Shown: one piece after another, positions 21,428 to 35,365 of the stretch | Position numbering within the stretch: the stretch's first letter is position 1 | Layout of the letters: every line of letters begins with the position of its first letter | From: Ahaetulla prasina | Lineage: Eukaryota > Chordata > Lepidosauria > Squamata > Colubridae | Direction of reading: 5' to 3' | Assembly: GCF_028640845.1 (NCBI RefSeq) | Contig: NC_080539.1 | Span: forward strand, 101,520,554 to 101,584,553 | DNA length: 64,000 nt | Position numbers and translations under genes: made by a program | Notes under the pieces: model-generated | Told to the model about the DNA's origin: nothing | The model's input: only the letters and a program-made list of their open reading frames with translations | Database searches by the model: none

Positions 21428-21893
21428 TTGGAGATTGGATAAAAATTTAAGAATTTAAGCTGGAAATATGAATTATATTTGGGAGACTGTTTAAGGAAGA
21501 AAGTTATATTATAAAAGAATTTCTGATGAATACTGGAAGATGGAATATCGTCTTGGTCTTGATCGATGAAGATTGGATATTAAAAACTATAAGATTCTGA
21601 AGACCTCAGGAGTGGAATGGATTGATATATATTTGGTGTTAATTGATGAAGATTGGATATTAAAAACTATGTATTTTATTGATGAACTGGAAATACTAAT
21701 TTAATTGGAAGATTCTGAAGATTTTAGGAATGGAATGGACTGATACATAATGGACTGGAAGAAGAATGTACTTTTTTGTTTCTGGAAGGGGAGTTAAGGT
21801 CTTAGAGAGAGGAGTGACTATGGATTATGACTTATGTTGTATTTTAATTTATGATTGTTAATCTTATACCCTGTACTTTGTTCTGGGAAGTCT

Positions 21894-21938
21894 CGGGGGG
21901 TGGGAGGGGGGAGGGAGGGGAAGGGGGGAGAGGGGGGG
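21894..21938 (+). promoter_or_regulatory. G-quadruplex-capable tract
   Basis: Seven G runs of three to seven bases separated by one to three bases on the plus strand. It lies in the 3'UTR of the L1-like copy, the position where L1 elements commonly carry a G-rich polypurine tract. Folding is predicted from base order only. Confidence 0.65.
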
Positions 21939-22033
21939 AATGAAGGATCAATGTAAAGGAATGATTGAAGATATGTAATTAAGAAATAGAAATAATTTGA
22001 AATGAAATCGGGGCTGCTCAGCTGCCATTTCAG

Positions 22034-22255
22034 AAGGGAATGGAAAGGGAGAGTGAAGGAAGAAAGTAGGTAGGAAAGAGAGAGGTAGAAAAGGGGGAAA
22101 GGAGAGGAAGAAGAAAGGGGAAAGAGAGAGGGTTAGAAAGGGTGGAAGAGAAGAGTAGGGAAGGAGGAGAGGATGTAGAAAAGCGAAGGAGAGGAAGGAT
22201 GAAGAAAGTAGAAGAAAGTAGAGAAGGGAAGAGGAAAGGTTTGTTAAGGAAGGAA
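22034..22255 (+). repeat. polypurine (G/A) tract, ~220 bp
   Basis: Almost only G and A on the plus strand with motifs GAAGGAGAGGA, GGAAAGAGAG. May form triplex (H-DNA). Part of the 3' region of the L1-like copy; open reading across its complement is a composition artefact. Confidence 0.85.
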
Positions 22256-22380
22256 GTGGTAGCTGGGCAGGTCCGAATAAGTAACAAATGAAAGTTGATG
22301 ACTAATGTTGAATAAGAGACTGTATATTGAATAGGTTGTTGGAAAATGGAAATAAAACTTTTTTACTAAAAAAAAATATA

Positions 22381-22837
22381 TTTTTTTCTGGATAGTTACA
22401 GGAAGCTAAGACAATATGGGTATTCGTGTGCGTGTTGTAGTATGTACCATTTGACACTTGGATTAAACCATCCCTGGCATTCATTGACCACTCACTCAAG
22501 GAACAATCCTTCTGGAACTCTTCCCAGCTTGCCAATCACTTTGGATTTTAATCACCTTAATTACTTTGCTATCACTCATAAACTTGGCTAACTTACCACT
22601 CGTCTATGATCAAGTAAAAAAGCACTAGGGCCTGACTTCCATTGAGAAAATGGGCTTTTTACTTTCTGTTTTTAATCACTTAGCATTGCATAAAAGAACA
22701 GGGTGTCTTATCCCATGACCTCTTCGTTTACAAAAACCTTTGATGAGGAACTCTGTCAAAGTCTTTCTGAAAATCCAAACATACAGTGTTGACAGGGTCA
22801 CTTCAATCCATGTGCTTGTTGACACTTAAAAAAAAAA
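22381..22837. other. no recognised feature
   Basis: AT-rich spacer between the two L1-like insertions. Ends with an A-run at 22828 in which the next element is inserted. Confidence 0.5.
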
Positions 22838-22839
22838 AA

Positions 22840-23570
22840 CCCGGAGACGACTTCCGGTATCCAGTGGCAACGGACGTCTGGAAGGTTTCTCCTGCCTCCA
22901 GCGCCCGAATCCGGCCACCGCCGAGGCCCTCAGGGGCCAGGTGTTCCGAAAAGGACACCTGCCGTACGGACGGCTCGCCAGGGGTCTCCCAGCCGACATA
23001 CAGGACTGTGGGGACCGATGCTGGCGCGTCCTAGGCTTGGCGGGGTTCGAGGCCACAGGCGCGGCCATTATTTTGGTGCGTCGCCTGGGCGCTGTGCCCG
23101 TGACACCGGGCATTGGATTTATAACTGCAGCAGCCTGGTGGTGAACAGGGCACGAGTAGAATTGAGGAGGAGAAGGGAAGGAATATCGGTAAACGTGAGT
23201 GGAGTGCTCCGAGTGCGGGGGTTTTCTCCCTGCGGTTGGAAGGAGCACGAGTTATTTTGGAGAGGAGAACTTAAAATAAGAAGATTACCGGTTTTGTGGA
23301 GCTCTGGAGAAGAGGTGATGGAGAAATTTAGGAGGGAAGGTTTGAGGCCCCTCCTTCTGGGGAACAGTGGTGGCGTCCAGCTTCCGCCTTCACTATGAGA
23401 ATTTTGATGACATCACTTCCCTTGGTTTCCTGGTTGACTAACTGTACTCTGGACTCGTTGCTCCTGTGAGTGCCCCTGGTGGATCCGGAGGAAATTACAA
23501 GGATACTGTGCTTGCCTGAGGATTTTGATTTTTTTTTTCAAATGGCAAAGGTCAGAGACCAACTGCTGGA
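22840..23570 (+). promoter_or_regulatory. GC- and CpG-rich L1 5'UTR
   Basis: Densest CpG stretch of the window, with overlapping open frames on both strands that reflect composition rather than coding. Contains GGCGCGGCCATTATTTTGG-like YY1-type core (GCCATTATTTTGG at about 23063) which in L1 5'UTRs directs transcription start; here the match is suggestive only. Confidence 0.5.
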
Positions 23571-23573
23571 GAG

Positions 23574-24308
23574 ATGGAGAGAATTCTGGAAAAGTTATCC
23601 AATATGGACAAGAAACTGGATGATTTGCAAAGAGGCCAAACGGAAATAAGAGAAGAAATTGTGACTATCCAAAAGGATTTAAAGGATACTCAACAAGTCT
23701 CAGCAGAAAACAAGCAGAAAGTGGAAGGTCTGGAGGGTGAAATGCGGGCAGTGCAGAAAAGAGAGGAGACGACAGGCAATGCTGTGCTTGGACTACAGAT
23801 GGATAAAATGTCTTATTTCCTTAGGTTTCAAAATTTGGAAGAAGTGGACCAAGAAGACTTGAGAGATGTTGTGACTAAATTGTTGGGAGAATTTCTTGGG
23901 AGAAGTGTTGATTTCATGAATTGGGATGTGGATCGAGTTTATAGAGTTAATTCGCAATATGCACGCACGCATGCAGTTCCCAGAGAGGTTCATGTCAAAT
24001 TTGTGAGAAGAGGCGAGATGAAATTCTTAGAAAACATAGGAGTGGGGCACTGATTTACAGGGGCAGGGAGATAGCCATTCTGAGGCAGATTCCCAGACAG
24101 GTACGTGAAAAAGAAAGAAATATTATTTTTGTCAAGCAAATTGTACCAGAAGGAGTGGGCTTCAGATGGCTGATGCCAGAGGATTGATGATTTTCCGGGA
24201 GGGCATTACGAAAAAATCAGTACAATTGCGGAGGCTACGGCCTATGTGGAGGAACACAAAGCCTTCCTGGAATCAGATGACCCAGGAATTGAAGAAGGGA
24301 GGTTATAG
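23574..24308 (+). pseudogene. L1 ORF1p-like protein (coiled coil + RRM + CTD), frameshifted
   Basis: L1 ORF1p is a trimeric RNA-binding chaperone that coats L1 RNA. The first open part (159 codons from 23574) has a heptad-like coiled coil (residues ~1-75, MERILEKLSNMDKKLDD onward), then an RRM-like domain with MSYFLRFQNLEEVDQED and VDRVYRVN (residues ~85-150). After about 24035 the C-terminal domain continues in other frames: ALIYRGREIAILRQIPRQ, then FRWLMPEGL and IAEATAYVEEHKAFLES, ending with TAG near 24308. Two or more indels separate these frames, so the copy is not functional. Start chosen at the Met before the coiled coil. Confidence 0.75.
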
Positions 24309-24646
24309 ATCATGGGGCTGAGCGGCTGCCGCTGTTGCGGCCCTGGAGTTGGGTCAGGCTGAACCCAGAGTTCTGAGATCCAAAACTAGGAAGTGATAAA
24401 GATATTTGGGATTGTGTTGGTTTTCCTTATTCTCTTTTGTACGATATTCTGTTTATTCTTGACTCTTCTTTATTACGTATTTAAAATTTGCAAACTTTGC
24501 TACTTCGTGTCACCTGCTTGCCTTATGGCTGTTGTATGTGTTAAAAAATTTGAGTAAAATTCTTATTTTAGATAAGAAAAATGAAAATTTACCATACCTG
24601 ATATGTATTTGTATAAACCTTTTTTGACTAATAAAAACTTTTTGAA

Positions 24647-24677
<31 letters not shown>
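24309..24677 (+). terminator. L1 3'UTR with polyadenylation signal and poly(A)
   Basis: Non-coding 3' end of the ORF1-only element. ATAAAA/AATAAA at about 24629 precedes a terminal A-run (24648-24677). No trace of an endonuclease or reverse transcriptase frame between the ORF1 stop and this 3' end. Confidence 0.65.
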
Positions 24678-24679
<2 letters not shown>

Positions 24680-25150
24680 CCAACAACAGCACCTCTTTGA
24701 CAGTTGGTAAGGCAGGATGAAGATAAAAATGAATAAAGAAAGCCACAGAATCTACATTTAAGTGTTGCAATGATTGTAACTAGATCCTGAACAGTGCCTT
24801 AGAATTTCTGGTTGAAGAAACACCAATAACTGTGGATTCTCATTTTTGAAAATATAAATTTTAACCATCAGAATAAAAATACAAATGGTTAAAGGCAAGA
24901 AGGTTGGAAACTTAGAAAGTTTAAAACAAGTTAGTTGTTAGGTAAGAAAGAGGACAATACATGGGAAAGAATTGATGACCCACCTTCAATGTGTAGATAT
25001 AAAACATTCTGAGAATATTTCCTTTATGATGTAGTTTTGGATTTTTACCTCAAGGTCAAGGAATACATTAATGATAGTCTAGTTATTATTCCCTAAAAAG
25101 ACTGTGGTTTTTTTTAAACCAGGTGAGTCTAAATTGTTAAATGCTCTATT
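24678..25150. other. no recognised feature
   Basis: AT-rich spacer with no element ends seen. Confidence 0.5.
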
Positions 25151-25152
25151 TA

Positions 25153-25448
25153 CCATATATTTCGGAGTATAAGACATGCTCCCCCCCCAAAAAAATAAGG
25201 TGGAAATGTTAGTGCATCTTATACACCGAATACACCCCTTTTTGGCCTCCCGAAGCCCTGCCCCACTCATCCTATTTTTGCAGGAAAATGGACCATTTTT
25301 TTGCAAAAAGGGGCACGCAGAGGTTTTGGGAGGCCTGCAGAGTGCACCTGGGGGTTGGGGAGGGCAAAACCCTTTTTTTTCTTACTTACTTCTTCAAAAT
25401 CTTGATGTATCTTATACACCGGTGTGTCTTATAGTCTGAAAAATATGG
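25153..25448. mobile_element. TA-flanked TIR element (GGAGTATAAGAC family), 296 bp
   Basis: Left CCATATATTTCGGAGTATAAG and right CTTATAGTCTGAAAAATATGG are inverted termini, TA on both sides (25151-25152, 25449-25450). A larger relative is at 59322-60015. TA duplication fits Tc1/mariner-like mobilisation. Internal GCATCTTATACACC repeats echo the termini. Confidence 0.8.
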
Positions 25449-25466
25449 TAAGTATTTTGCATTATG

Positions 25467-25614
25467 TCCCAAAGGTGCTTTTTCAAGAGGCAAGTGGACT
25501 GCCTGGTTTTTCTTTGAAGACATTTTGCTTCTCATCCAAGAAACTCCTTCAGAGCTGAAAGAAAAAAAAACCCAGACCGTCCACTTGCCTCTTGAAAAAG
25601 TACCTTTGGGACAA
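25467..25614. mobile_element. short foldback element
   Basis: Arms of ~33 bp: CCCAAAGGTGCTTTTTCAAG... at the left and its complement ...CTTGAAAAAGTACCTTTGGG at the right. The centre carries TTTCTTTGAAGACATTTTGC and CTCATCCAAGAAACTCC, shared with the long foldback at 15905, so both are one family. Confidence 0.75.
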
Positions 25615-25924
25615 CCATGACCTGGATGACTGAGAATCTCATAGGTATTTTGCATTATGATAACGTTTCTGAGTTTTTATGAGTAACTGCCTTTTATGAA
25701 ATTAGCTTATTAGGTTCTCTGTTCAATGTGGGACTGTACAGCAAAAGCGACTGAAAGATTACAGAGATAAATAAATAAATAAATATCCCCTACCATTTTT
25801 ATAGATTTGCTGTTGTACAAATTACTTCACATAACTTTATGGCCTCAGTATTCATAATGATTAATTTGTTTTAAATTATAGCATCTTGAGTGGATTATTA
25901 CCTCCTTATTTATTTATTTACTTA

Positions 25925-26115
25925 TTTATCCAAAAGGATTAAAGCCACCCAACTCCAACAGAATTGTAATAGCCAGCTAGTCTACTGGTTATGGCAATCA
26001 TTGCCTTGGCCCAACTTAACTCACAGCATTATTGTTGTGGGGAAAATAGGAGGAGAATGGTGTTGCCTTGAATTATTTGTAAAAATAATAAAGGTGGGAT
26101 ATGAATAAATAAATA
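25925..26115 (+). mobile_element. SINE 3' part (probable)
   Basis: CCCAACTTAACTCACAGC, ATTGTTGTGGGGAAAATAGGAGG, and AATAAAGGTGGGATATGAATAAATAAATAAA match the usual 3' half of the squamate SINE family seen at 18098. Head unclear, so the left limit is approximate. Confidence 0.5.
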
Positions 26116-27204
26116 AAATATTGTAAATGTGTTACTTTCATACTATAAAGAAGAAATCTCTCATTGAAGAACCATGTTTTCCTAAGGTTACTTTTTAGCA
26201 ACCAGCTTATGGCTGGAAAATCATATCTTTGTGGATATATTCATGAAATGCTGAAGGATGAGAGAAGAAATGGACTCAGAAGCTGGGTGGGAATAAATGT
26301 CAATACTTGTGGGCAATTTTGCTCTCATAGTTTTGGCTTGAGCCTATCATTGGCAATATTTCCGAGCAACACAGCCTTCCATTTGGCAGTTATTAAGTGA
26401 AGCAGCTGCTTATTCTCAACAGTATTTTTTTCCCCCTGACAGTCCATGTATCCACTGTCTGCCCTCCTCCCTAAAACACAAATTGTATGTTATCCAATAT
26501 AAATTTCCTGGCCTGTTTCAGTGTGTCAGGAAATGAAATGACCAGAGAAAAATTAGGATTTGCTGTTGTTTTTACAGGGTGTGCCTATCACTGTGGAAAA
26601 CAACAACAACAGAACTCTAGGGGTGGTTGAAAATATTTACATACAGACTTGCTTGACATTTAAAATGCTCAATTTTGGATTTTGTTTAATACTTTACTAA
26701 AAAAAAAATGAGAAAAAAAACTGTATATTAAAATAAGCCACAGTGAAGATACCACTCAATATCTTTATGTAAGGTAAGTAAACAATTATTTCAGCTGATT
26801 TAATGGGACTAAGTATGTCCCTCTTGTCACATTCAGCTATGTTAATTTTCTACAATAAAATCATAATTAAATCAAATTCAAATGAAGATAATTAACAAAT
26901 GTTTTTTTAACACCGTAACATTTTGAAAATGTGGCCTCACCTGCTTTGCAATTTGTACGTAATTCATTCATATTTATATTTATGCCTAACTATAGTCACA
27001 GAGGATACATGATGTTCTCCACCATCTTTGAATTATTATATATTTAATTTAAAATCTGTGAAATGACATGATTGCTGAAGTCAATAAACAAAGTTACCCA
27101 TTTACACTTGTTTTTGTTTGGCTATTAGTATATATTATTTTAGCATTTGTAAGAAGTCTAAAATCTAAATTGCTATTAGTATTTATGTATTTAAAATGGG
27201 GGTG
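26116..27204. other. no recognised feature
   Basis: AT-rich, nothing recognised. Confidence 0.5.
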
Positions 27205-27868
27205 GTTGGTGTTGTTAGTTGCAAAGTTGTCTCTGACCCATCACGACCCCATGGACAATGTTCCTCCAGGCCTTCCTATCCTCTACCATCCTCTGGAGTC
27301 CATTTAAGCTCACGCCTACTGCTTCAATGACTCCATCCAGCCACCTCATTCTCTGTCGTCCCATTCTTCTTTTTTCCCTCTATCTTTTCCAGCATTAGGC
27401 TCATCTACAGTGAGTCCTTCTTTCTCATTAGGTGGCCAAAGTATTTCAATTTTCATCTTCAGGCTCTGGCCTTCTACAGAGCAGTCAGGGTTGATCTCCT
27501 CTAGAACAGACTTGTTAGTTCGCCTTGCAGTTTAAGGGACTCGCAGGAGTCTTCTCCAGCAACAGAGTTCAGAGGCCTCAATTCTTTGGAGCTCAGCCTT
27601 TCTTATGGTCCAACTTTCACAACATACATTGCAACTGGGAAAACCACAGCATGACTATAAGAATTTTTATTGGCAGGGTGATGTCTCTGCTTTTTAGTAT
27701 GCTGTCTAGATTTGCCATAGCTTTCCTCCCCAGAAGCAAGCGACTTTTAATTTCTTGGCTGCAGTCCCCATCTGCGGTGATCTTGGAGCCCAGGAAAATA
27801 AAATCTGCCACTATCTCCATTTCTTCCCCATCTATTTGCCAGGAATTGAGAGGGCCGGATGCCATGAT
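27205..27868 (-). mobile_element. Bov-B LINE 3' part, 5' truncated
   Basis: On the minus strand: KIMASGPLNSWQIDGEEMEI, FIFLGSKITADGDCSQEIKS, LLLGRKAMANLDSILKS, then MYGCES-, YFGHLMR-equivalents in shifted frames and the 3' end GGCCTGGAGGAACATTGTCC ... GACAACTTTGCAACTAAC. It starts after the YADD box, so no catalytic core. The frame breaks near the KSRDITLPIK block. This copy retains the 3' end that the copy at 8533 lacks. Confidence 0.9.
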
Positions 27869-28244
27869 GAGGGTAAGCCAACCAGAAGAGAAACATTTCT
27901 CAATCATTGTGTTAATGCAGTTGACTTGTTTAATCATTCATTACAGAAATTAATTAGCGTTATGAACTTCAACATTATATACATTCTATTCATGTGTGTG
28001 TGTATATATATATGAAATAAGAAAGGGGATTACAGCTAAATCTAGTTTACAGTAATACCATTACAATATAATTCTGTATTTTCTATTATTACTTCAATTA
28101 TATTACTATAACCGTTTCATAAATTGCCTTTTATTCTTTAAAATTCCTCACCTCTCTCATCAACTCTATTCAACCATGACTTTTTGGTTTTCTCCTTTTT
28201 TTCAACTCATTTGTATATTTGTTTTGCTATTCAAACCTAATTGC
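27869..28244. other. no recognised feature
   Basis: AT-rich; a short TGTGTGTATATATATA run near 27996. Nothing else. Confidence 0.5.
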
Positions 28245-28252
28245 TTCTGTAT

Positions 28253-28387
28253 CCAGGGTCTCCAACCTTGGTCCCTTTAAGACTTGTGGACTTCAACTCC
28301 CAGAGTTCCTCAGCCAGCTTTGCTGGCTGAGGGACTCTGGGAGTTGAAGTCCACAAGTCTTAAAGTGACCAAGGTTGGAGACCCCTG
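28253..28387. mobile_element. palindromic hAT MITE, 135 bp
   Basis: CCAGGGTCTCCAACCTTGG and CCAAGGTTGGAGACCCCTG form the ends of a nearly perfect hairpin whose loop is at CAGCCAGCTTTGCTGGCTGAGG. Target duplication TTCTGTAT / TTCTATAT (7 of 8). Confidence 0.9.
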
Positions 28388-28670
28388 TTCTATATGACCA
28401 AATATAAATACTCCATGTACTTTACCTACTTTTGTATTCAGTTCATTTTCATTGATCACAGATTCATTCTTGATCTTATTTCTTTTTGTTTTATGTTTTG
28501 TTTTACATACACATTCCTCTTCTACTGCATCTGACTTTTATATTTCACCTGACATAGTGTACATAATTCTCACTTCTACATAACAAAATGGGTAGAAGCA
28601 AGCTCTTGGTTTCTAAGCCAACAACTTGGTATTTTCTGCATATATAAAAACAAACCAGGTTCCAAAACCA

Positions 28671-28770
28671 TAGGAAGTCCTCATTTAGTGACTGTCTCAG
28701 ACAGTGACTATTTTCAATTACAACAGTGATGAAAAAGTAACTTTGTGGTCATTTGTGACTTTTGCACTGT
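28671..28770. mobile_element. fragment of the CAGGTAGTCC TIR element
   Basis: AGGAAGTCCTCATTTAGTGACTG and ACTTTGTGGTCATTTGTGACTT echo the left part of the 3023-3412 family. Only about 100 bp; ends not found. Confidence 0.4.
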
Positions 28771-30874
28771 TTCTTTCTTAATCATGTGTTTGTCATTATA
28801 GTCAGATAGCATGCACTGTCCTGTGCCTAGCCTTTTTTTTCATTCTCCTCATAGCTCTGTTACAGAGGAGATTACCTAAACAAGCTCTGTCTTTCTGAGC
28901 TTCTTTTCTCTGCAATAGATCCCTGTGCCTGTGACCTTAATTGATTAGAAGCTTGTGAGCAGCTGCTGCTAGAAATTGACAAGATCTAGTCAGTTTCACA
29001 CTAAAGACTTTTGCCTGCCTGGTAAGCATCCCCTGTTGATCCACTAAACAAACAGCTGGTGCTAGCACATTTCTTTTATATGTATTCTCAGTGTGCTTGC
29101 TTGCTTGCTTACTCTCTTGTCATCCCTTTCTCTACAATAAATATAAATATAACATCAATTCTTTTCTTATTAATTATTCCAGCACTGAGATCAGCATTCT
29201 CAACGGTGGGGAATGGGTAGAAAGGTCTATAAGGGTTCTCCTTTTCCCCAGCTTACTTATGAGTTGAGTTTGGATATCTTCCCCACTATTTGGGCTCAAC
29301 CAAATATTTGGGATCATATCTTTCTGATGCTGTAAAGCAAAGAAAAGTTGAAATAAAGCCCGATTGCAGTCACTTTGTACATTTCTAAAGTCATCTATCC
29401 ATTAATACACTGAATAACTAAGGAGATATTACTCATCCTTATCTTATACCTTGTTGATCGTTGAATTATTCACTAAACATCTATTTGTTTTCACACACAT
29501 TTTATCTTTGCTATGTGTACTGGTAGATGTTATTGCATCCAGCAGCCTATCTTTATACTTATGAAAAATCCTCTTATTAAAGCCTGTTTATTTTTCATAT
29601 ATTTCCTCACAAGTTCCCAATAAACAATATTTCTCAGAAGATCAAAAATCTCGCCTGTTCAGCTTAAGTCACATTACAGTTCCCATATTTTGCTTATTCA
29701 CTTTACATATTTTTCTATGAGAATTTCACTAAACATCTTTCCAGGCCATTTCATCCCTCTGTATATTTTTCATATTCCTTCTTATTACCCTTCTTTTTGT
29801 GTAGGGGAATAAAAAAGGTATTTTCAGCATTCTTTATCAGCCAAATATATTTCGCTACACTAAACAAATTACACAGATAATGTTTACAATTCTTCTAATA
29901 TTTATGACTTCCTTGCTTTTTTTTTTCTGAGCGTACTAGAAATATTTAAAGAAAATTTCGTTTTTTTTCTTGCATGAGAATGCTGTCTTCAGTTCTAGTT
30001 TTTGACATAATACTTTCACTTCAGTTTCTTTCCATTCACTTCATTACTTTTATCTTTAATTCTATTCATTACAGTGGAAACTCTTGAGCTTCTTTAGCTC
30101 AATTCATTCATTCGTTCGTTCATTCATTCGTTCGTTCATTCATTCATTCATTTGCATTCATTTTTACATCCATCAAAATCACTTGGCATTTTCTCTGTTT
30201 TCAATTTATAGTTCTTAGTTTTTCTTGACCACATCCTTTACCACTATTTTTATTTTTATAAACTTTATATTCCATATCCATTGTACAATATCTTTCGTCC
30301 TGATTTTGCGGTAATCATCCTACTATATGACTATTTCTTTCAATTCATTATTGCACTGAAGATCCTTTTCCTTCCATTAACATAATTGCACCCAGTACAT
30401 TTTATACCGTGTCCCTTCTTCTATTCATCCTGTTGGCAGATTAATATTTTTTTCATACAGGACAGAATTCATAAAAAGAGTTCTGTTCTCTTTCATTGCT
30501 GTACTCTTAGTCCAGTTTCTTTCTCTTCTTTTCTTTGATGTCCATTGTTTCCCAAGGTCACTGTTAGCAATACCAAGAAGTGGTCTGTTTCAACATTTAG
30601 AACCCCTCATCACACTTATATCCTAATTATTTCAGTCTTTCATCATAAAGCATAATATGTGATGCTTTTATAGTTCTATTCATTATTTAGCACGTATCTA
30701 TGAATAGGCTTACGCTTAAACCATGAATTTGAATCAAACATGCCTTCTTCTAAGTAGGTGCTTAGGTACTTCTAAGTAGATGATCACCAAACCATTAACA
30801 TTCTAATTCATGCTTACATTCTCAGATAGTTCAATCATCTTTTCTATACTCTCTCATCTCATTCCCACCCATCC
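28771..30874. other. no recognised feature apart from a short microsatellite
   Basis: Pyrimidine-rich, AT-rich sequence. Short GCTT run at about 29096-29113 and the ATTC/GTTC run at 30103. No coding evidence. Confidence 0.45.
30103..30161. repeat. (ATTC/GTTC)n microsatellite
   Basis: Alternating blocks of ATTC and GTTC tetramers with a decayed right edge. Confidence 0.9.
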
Positions 30875-30882
30875 ATTCATGG

Positions 30883-31029
30883 CAGGGGTGGGTTTTAAAA
30901 CCCGTCGCTACTGATTCACTTGTGGGTGTGCTCATGCTTGCATGCAATGCTTCTGCAGATGCGCAGAAGCGTCCGGGCGGGTGGGCAGAGCTTCCCGCCG
31001 CCGCTACTGGTTCGCCCAATCCCCCACTG
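30883..31029. mobile_element. hAT-type MITE, 147 bp
   Basis: CAGGGGTGGGTTTTAAAAC at the left, CGCCCAATCCCCCACTG at the right. Perfect 8-bp duplication ATTCATGG (30875-30882, 31030-31037). Short, GC-rich interior with GCAGATGCGCAGAAGCGTCC. Confidence 0.9.
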
Positions 31030-31037
31030 ATTCATGG

Positions 31038-34253
<3,216 letters not shown>

Positions 34254-35357
34254 TAAGGCAAAGTTTAATCGATTTTGTCTATCAGGTTGAAGACGGAAAT
34301 ATTCTGATTCTTCAGTCATTAGCTAGGCTTATTGTAAAGTGGCATTATTTTTAAAACCATATCTTGCTTATTTTTTTATTCATTTAACTTAATCTGAATA
34401 AATTATATTGTTTAGATATATTAAGTATCTCAACTGGAATCTCCATTTCTGTTTAGCAATAGTAGCTACTTTTAGATGGCCAAATTACACATGGAGAGGA
34501 TCCGGAGAGAAAAATCCAGTGGGGATATTTGAAGTAGAAGTAGGCTATACGTAGTTCAAATGTAGCCTTTCTGTCTCCTCCATTGTTACATTCTACAGAA
34601 GAACCCAAGGTCACATGGCCAACACCTTACCTGATATGAATATGCCTATCTGACCAATTTGGGAAGAGAGGGCCTGCTGAAACTACACTCCTATTGTGTG
34701 AGAAATAGCAGCCTCAACAGAAATACATGCAACACCCCCCCCCCCGCCTCATTGAAATTCTATACATACGTTAAAATTGTTTTATTTCAGCATATTAGAG
34801 GTTCCAGCAGAGTGACTGTGGGTTTTATCTTTCCTTTCCAAGGTATTTTTTGTTTGTTTCTCATATTGCTTTAATTATTTATTTTTATTGGGTTGTCTTG
34901 GTGGTTTTTTTGAGGGGGGCGGTGTCTGTGTTTGGGGTGACTTGCAAGCAGTGTAAATAAAACATGAAAATAAATAAACTCAATCACAAACCATCTAACT
35001 GACATCACAATGATTTTCTGCAGTTTCCAGAAAATCGGTCCGGTGGTTGTTACATGGGCAAATGGAAACACACACAGTCGTGTCCACAACCACTGCATTC
35101 CGGAGCAGTTGAAGCATATTGAAGTAATCCAGACAAAGAAGGCAAATTGAGGGGGAAAGTCCCACCCGCATCCTGTGAAATCCAAAGTGATCCACAGGTA
35201 TGAGAAACACTGTTTCAGTATTATAAACCAGATTGCAATCCTGCTGGAAAGATAATTTGCTTCTTCTGGTGGGCCTTTGAAGCGGTAAGCCAATCACCCT
35301 AAAAGATGAAAGGTTGGAGACCAGTCTGAAATTTCCTCATCTGCTGAGTACAAGGAG
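34254..35357. other. no recognised feature
   Basis: AT-rich with a poly-C run at about 34734. A minus-strand frame at 34871-35293 (140 codons) has no domain I recognise and no supporting splice or start context. Confidence 0.45.
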
Positions 35358-35365
35358 AGATGCAC

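Larger units (their letters stand above)
20738..21430 (+). mobile_element. L2/CR1-group LINE 3' end nested in the L1-like copy
   Basis: Higher G+C than its host. Encodes the end of a reverse-transcriptase protein, then a 3'UTR finishing with CACCGCCCTGAGTCCTTCGG, GAGAAGGGCGGTATACAAAT and an (ATT)n tail. That hairpin-plus-trinucleotide end is typical of L2-like LINEs. 5' truncated near 20738. Flanking AT-rich L1-like sequence resumes at about 21431. Confidence 0.8.
19506..22380 (+). mobile_element. L1-like retroelement copy, degenerate, carrying a nested LINE
   Basis: Starts after a T-run with GC-rich CGGACTTCCGCTGGCAACGC, similar in type to the 5' end of 22838-24677 (GACTTCCGGTATCCAGTGGCAACGG). 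A CpG-bearing 5'UTR of about 300 bp is followed by AT-rich decayed sequence, a G-rich tract at 21894-21938, a polypurine tract to 22250 and GGAAATAAAACTTTTTTACTAAAAAAAAA at the end. G-rich 3'UTR plus AATAAA and poly(A) is L1-like. No intact ORF1 or ORF2. The LINE at 20738-21430 is inserted in it. Confidence 0.6.
22838..24677 (+). mobile_element. L1-derived element: 5'UTR + ORF1 + 3'UTR, no ORF2 (HAL1-like)
   Basis: A GC-rich 5'UTR (22838-23570) is followed by an ORF1 (23574-24308) and then, with no ORF2, about 340 bp of 3'UTR ending CTAATAAAAACTTTTTG and a poly(A) of about 30. Flanking A-run plus CCC occurs on both sides, consistent with insertion at TT/AAAA. The structure is the same as mammalian HAL1 ('half-L1'): ORF1 only. 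An internal deletion in one L1 copy would look the same. Confidence 0.75.

Noticed and set aside
22826..23398. Overlapping 80-140 codon frames on both strands in a GC-rich region
   Set aside because: Stop-poor because of high G+C in an L1 5'UTR; Arg/Pro-rich products with no domain.
34871..35293. 140-codon minus-strand frame
   Set aside because: No domain or family pattern recognised, and an overlapping frame of equal quality exists; probably chance.
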